Source of the DNA: Mesorhizobium waimense
Lineage (GTDB): Bacteria; Pseudomonadota; Alphaproteobacteria; Rhizobiales; Rhizobiaceae
NCBI RefSeq assembly: GCF_003601975.1
Contig: NZ_QZWZ01000002.1
Coordinates: 1-64,000 of the forward strand
Reading direction: 5' to 3'
DNA length: 64,000 nt
The number at the start of each line of letters is the position of its first letter. The first letter of the stretch is position 1. Made by a program: the position numbers and the translations under genes. The notes below the pieces were generated by a model. The model did not search any database and was not told the DNA's origin. It saw only the letters and a list, made by a program, of their open reading frames with translations. Positions 61,554 through 64,000 of this stretch are shown here, in pieces.

Positions 61554-62348
61554 TTAAGCGAGCAGCAACCGGCCGAGATGAACCGGCAGAACTTCGTTGC
61601 GATACCAGGCGCTGGCGATCGGATCGGTGATCGGCGACGTGCCTTCGCCGGCGACGGCGAGTGCCGGCGCGATCTCCTCGGCTGTCAGCCTGCAGCCGAG
61701 CAGCGCCCTCTCGGCCGCCCTGGCGCGCATCGGCCGGTCGGCCATGCAGCCAAGGGCGATCCGTGCGGACGTCACCGTGCCGTCGGCCGCCCGTTGCAGG
61801 AGCGTGGCGATGCTCAATACCGAAACCCCTTTCGGCTTGACCCGCGCCACTTTGAGAAAGCGGAAGCTCTCGGCGCGGGGCAAAACAAAGGTGATCCCGG
61901 TGACGATCGCGCGGCTGGCGTCGCGCCCAGCCAGGAAGGTCTGGATCGGCACTTGGCCGTCCTCGGTGACGACAATGGCATCCAGCGCCAGCATTGCGAC
62001 AGTGAAGTCGCCATAGGGCGCCGGCGCGAACAGATTGCCGCCGACGGTCGCCATGTTGCGGATCGCCGGCCCGCCGACGGCGCGCGCGGCCGGCGCGAGA
62101 GCGGCAAGCTCGGGATGACGGGCGATCGCCGCCATGGTGACGGAGGCGCCGAGCCGCGTCTCGCCACCGGAAACCGCGATTGCCGACAGGGAAGGTTCGG
62201 TGACGCGCACCAGGCTGGACACGGACACGTCGCCTTCGTTGGCCGCGCGCACGACCAGCGTGCCGCCGCCGAGATAGCGCGTGCCGGCGGCCTGCAGCGC
62301 CATGTTGGCGTCTTTCACCGTCGAGAAGGTCTGCAGTGCAAGCGTCAT
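61554..62348 (-). CDS. Molybdenum hydroxylase FAD-binding (medium) subunit
   Basis: This 264-residue protein has the PCMH-type FAD-binding fold: GTRYLGGGTLVVRAANEGDVS near 22-42, the pyrophosphate-contacting GGPAIRNMATVGGNLFAPAPYGD near 87-109 and a C-terminal CO-dehydrogenase-flavoprotein domain. It would pass electrons to an acceptor such as NAD+. It follows the SRPBCC gene by 16 bases. Together with the small subunit and the two Mo halves it gives an LMFS-type four-part enzyme. Confidence 0.94.
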   Translation of the reverse strand: MTLALQTFSTVKDANMALQAAGTRYLGGGTLVVRAANEGDVSVSSLVRVTEPSLSAIAVSGGETRLGASVTMAAIARHPELAALAPAARAVGGPAIRNMATVGGNLFAPAPYGDFTVAMLALDAIVVTEDGQVPIQTFLAGRDASRAIVTGITFVLPRAESFRFLKVARVKPKGVSVLSIATLLQRAADGTVTSARIALGCMADRPMRARAAERALLGCRLTAEEIAPALAVAGEGTSPITDPIASAWYRNEVLPVHLGRLLLA

Positions 62349-62364
62349 GGCGCGCTCCCTCGGC

Positions 62365-62808
62365 TTAGCCTTGGCCGGCGAAATGGGTCTTCAAGGCGTT
62401 GAAGCCGCCCTGGAAGACGTTGGCGCCCATCCCTTCGGCCAGCTTTTCGGCCTCTTCCGGAGCCGCGTCGAAGCTCGCCGTCCATTCGGCATAGGTGCGG
62501 TCGCCATCGGTGACGCGCCGCAACTGCAGGGTCGCCTTGTGGTTGGTGATCGGCTGCGGCGTTTCGAGGATGGAATAGCTGACGAGGAAATTCTGGTCGG
62601 AAAAATCGAGCAGCTTTTCACGGATGCGAGCGCCGCTGGCGAGCTGGAAATTGCGCACGCAGCCGATCGTGCTTGCGTCCTTGCCGTCCTCGATTTGGCT
62701 TTCGACCATGCGCGGATGCCAGCTCGGCAGACCGTTGAAGTCGCGTATCAGCGCCCAGACCTTTTCGACCGGCGCGTCAATGACGCTGGATATGGTGACC
62801 TTCGCCAT
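62365..62808 (-). CDS. SRPBCC (CoxG/polyketide cyclase-like) family protein
   Basis: This 147-residue protein has the START/SRPBCC fold start ISSVIDAPVEKVWALIRDFNG with PSWHPRMVESQIEDG and the C-terminal helix region EEAEKLAEGMGANVFQGGFNAL. CoxG proteins of CO dehydrogenase clusters belong to this fold and anchor the enzyme or bind a quinone, but this one may instead bind the substrate or product. ATG 62808 is preferred; the frame is open further upstream across the promoter. It is the first gene of the operon, and the direct repeats at 62863-62895 lie upstream. Confidence 0.85.
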   Translation of the reverse strand: MAKVTISSVIDAPVEKVWALIRDFNGLPSWHPRMVESQIEDGKDASTIGCVRNFQLASGARIREKLLDFSDQNFLVSYSILETPQPITNHKATLQLRRVTDGDRTYAEWTASFDAAPEEAEKLAEGMGANVFQGGFNALKTHFAGQG

Positions 62809-62862
62809 AAGCTCGTTCCCTTGCGAATGCATCTGGATCAAGGGTAGGGCGGTGCGTCCGGC

Positions 62863-62895
62863 AGCGCTTATCAATGCGTCTTGAGCGCGTATCAA
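62863..62895. promoter_or_regulatory. Direct repeat upstream of the Mo-hydroxylase operon, AraC-type site
   Basis: AGCGCTTATCAA (62863-62874) and AGCGCGTATCAA (62884-62895) agree at 11 of 12 bases and start 21 bases apart, two helical turns, as in AraC/XylS binding sites. They lie 55 to 87 bases before the ATG of the first operon gene and just after the AraC-type gene, which fits activation by that regulator. Confidence 0.7.
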
Positions 62896-62922
62896 ATAGT
62901 CTGAAAAAAGGGGCCGCTCGGT

Positions 62923-63750
62923 TCAGGCAGCTGCCCGCGCGGCCTCGCGGTAGAGCGTCGGCGGGACACCGACATGGTCGCGGAAGAAGCGCGAGAAATT
63001 GCCCTGGGTGGTGAAGCCGAGATTGCAGGCGACCGAGATCAGTGGCGCTTCCGACCACTGCAACTGCCGCACCGCTTCCTCCATGCGTAGCGTGTTCCAG
63101 TAGACATTGGGGGTCAGATTGGTGTGTTCCTTGAAGAGGGCGAAGAAATGCGGCCGCGACAGGCCGACGCTGCGCGCCACGTCGTCGAAACAGATGCGCT
63201 CGCAGACATTGGCCTTCATCAGCTGGATCGCCTTGCGGACGCGGAAATCCTGCATGGTGTTAATGCGTCCGCGCGACACCTGCGGGGCCGAGGCGTCGGC
63301 GGCGTCGAGCACGCTGTCGATGAAGCGCTCGATCTCGTAGTTGGCGACGTCGTCGATGCTCTCATTGTCGCTGAGATGATCGAGCAGGCTGCCTGCTGCC
63401 TGGTGCAGCCACGGCTCCAGCGTGATCGCCGCCTGTGCAAACAGCGGCGCCGACGATGGCAGGTCGCGGCGCCGGCGGGCCCAGTCGGGATCGATGTAGA
63501 AGGCGAGGAACAAGCCCGGCCTGCCGTCATGGGACAGAGCATGGCTGTGCGGCTGGTAGGAATTGATGCCGGCGGCAGTGCGGGGCCCAAGCCGCACCGT
63601 CTCGCGACCGATGGTCATTTCGCCGGCCGTGCCTTCCAGCCAGATGATGAGATGCGCCTCGACATGGGCATGGGTGACGAAGTCATTGGCGACATTCAGG
63701 ACAGAAACATGTCCGAACCGGCCCCAATAGAGCCTGATCGCTTCCGTCAT
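62923..63750 (-). CDS. AraC family transcriptional regulator
   Basis: This 275-residue regulator has an N-terminal cupin-like sensing part (HAHVEAHLIIWLEGTAGEMTI, SYQPHSHAL) and two C-terminal helix-turn-helix units (FDDVARSVGLSRPHFFALF near 195 and LISVACNLGFTTQGNFSRFF near 240). GGGAGGATATACCC precedes ATG 63750. It is on the same strand as, and 114 bases before, the Mo-hydroxylase operon, and a fitting direct-repeat site is in between. It is probably the activator of that operon in response to its substrate. Confidence 0.92.
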   Translation of the reverse strand: MTEAIRLYWGRFGHVSVLNVANDFVTHAHVEAHLIIWLEGTAGEMTIGRETVRLGPRTAAGINSYQPHSHALSHDGRPGLFLAFYIDPDWARRRRDLPSSAPLFAQAAITLEPWLHQAAGSLLDHLSDNESIDDVANYEIERFIDSVLDAADASAPQVSRGRINTMQDFRVRKAIQLMKANVCERICFDDVARSVGLSRPHFFALFKEHTNLTPNVYWNTLRMEEAVRQLQWSEAPLISVACNLGFTTQGNFSRFFRDHVGVPPTLYREAARAAA

Positions 63751-63927
63751 GGGTATATCCTCCCGCAGGCGACTGGCCTCCCTTCACCTGCTCAGTGGAT
63801 TGTGCGGCGGACGTCGTGCCGGCGTCAAGGGACAGGCCCGGGACCTTGGGCGCACCATGCGTGGGGCAGGCCGATTTTCAGACTGAGCGATAGGGGCCGA
63901 ATGGAATAACGGCCCAGTGGCAAAGAG

Positions 63928-64000
63928 TTAATCGTTGCGCCTGAAGTTGCGGATGCGGTCGAACAGAACCGCCAGCAGGATGGCACCGCCGATGAAGACG
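63928..64000 (-). CDS. ABC transporter permease, C-terminal end (cut by the window edge)
   Basis: Only the last 23 codons are visible: VFIGGAILLAVLFDRIRN then FRRND and a TAA stop at 63928-63930 (minus strand). A final membrane segment followed by a basic tail of this kind is typical of RbsC-type sugar ABC permeases, so it is probably the end of such a gene. It runs in the same direction as the AraC gene 177 bases downstream, where I see no other gene. The identification is weak because the piece is so short. Confidence 0.5.
   Translation of the reverse strand, partial: VFIGGAILLAVLFDRIRNFRRND

Noticed and set aside
55714..62808. Operon as an aerobic CO dehydrogenase (cox) cluster
   Set aside because: CoxD-, CoxE- and CoxG-like genes are present, but the Mo subunit has AMRGFG in place of AYRCSFR and is split, so CO oxidation is not supported.

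Overview
The window is GC-rich, gene-dense DNA with no gap over 300 bases and no rRNA, tRNA, CRISPR array, transposase or phage gene that I can see. It looks like an alphaproteobacterium of the Rhizobiales, most likely Mesorhizobium or a close relative. The pointers are the divergent pcaQ / pcaDCHGB arrangement with a PcaQ-type box, the separate pcaIJF-pcaR block, many ABC uptake operons each paired with its own regulator, and two intergenic repeat types typical of rhizobia (30512-30580 and 55515-55701). The genus is an inference.

Layout. 1-3384 (+): a D-amino-acid type PLP enzyme cut by the window edge, RidA, a DoeB-like deacylase and an unknown protein. 3545-9539 (+): a glycogen/trehalose group with a GT4 glycosyltransferase, a debranching-type glucosidase, a membrane-anchored trehalose-6-phosphate synthase and its phosphatase. 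9543-18326 (-): one long operon with a PotABCD-like ABC importer, aldehyde dehydrogenase, LLM flavin monooxygenase, a hydrolase/flavin-reductase fusion and an AA_synth protein, controlled by a divergent FCD-type GntR regulator (18469-19146) with a perfect palindrome between them. 19209-20761 (-): a small secreted protein and a 2-hydroxyacid dehydrogenase. 20903-25721 (+): LacI regulator, D-allose-type ABC importer and a D-tagatose 3-epimerase family enzyme.

25927-40181 is the aromatic-acid block. A branched-chain-type ABC importer (25927-30512) is followed by pcaQ (-) and the divergent pcaD-C-H-G-B-pobA operon (+), then pcaI-J-F (-) and divergent pcaR (+). Together these import an aromatic acid, turn 4-hydroxybenzoate into protocatechuate and carry it to succinyl-CoA and acetyl-CoA. 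A 10/12 match to the PcaQ box lies upstream of the importer, which ties it to the pathway.

40268-51408 (+) is an uncharacterised operon of about 11 kb: GntR/UTRA regulator, ADP-ribosylglycohydrolase, PfkB kinase, PotD-type importer, Gfo/Idh dehydrogenase, sugar isomerase, membrane desaturase, Rieske ferredoxin and a PanB paralogue lacking the usual metal ligands. Facing it (-, 51448-53927) are a histidine-ammonia-lyase homologue whose MIO motif lacks the serine and an ornithine-cyclodeaminase-family protein. An MFS exporter (54043-55476) follows.

55714-63750 (-): an AraC regulator and a molybdenum-hydroxylase operon, with SRPBCC protein, FAD subunit, 2Fe-2S subunit, a molybdopterin subunit split into two genes, CoxD-like MoxR ATPase, CoxE-like VWA protein and an amidohydrolase. 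A direct repeat of AraC type sits in its promoter. The window ends inside an ABC permease gene.

The most novel-looking parts are the 40-54 kb operon with its two catalytically altered paralogues, the split molybdenum hydroxylase with CoxDE-type maturation, and the flavin-monooxygenase operon with its three-domain fusion.
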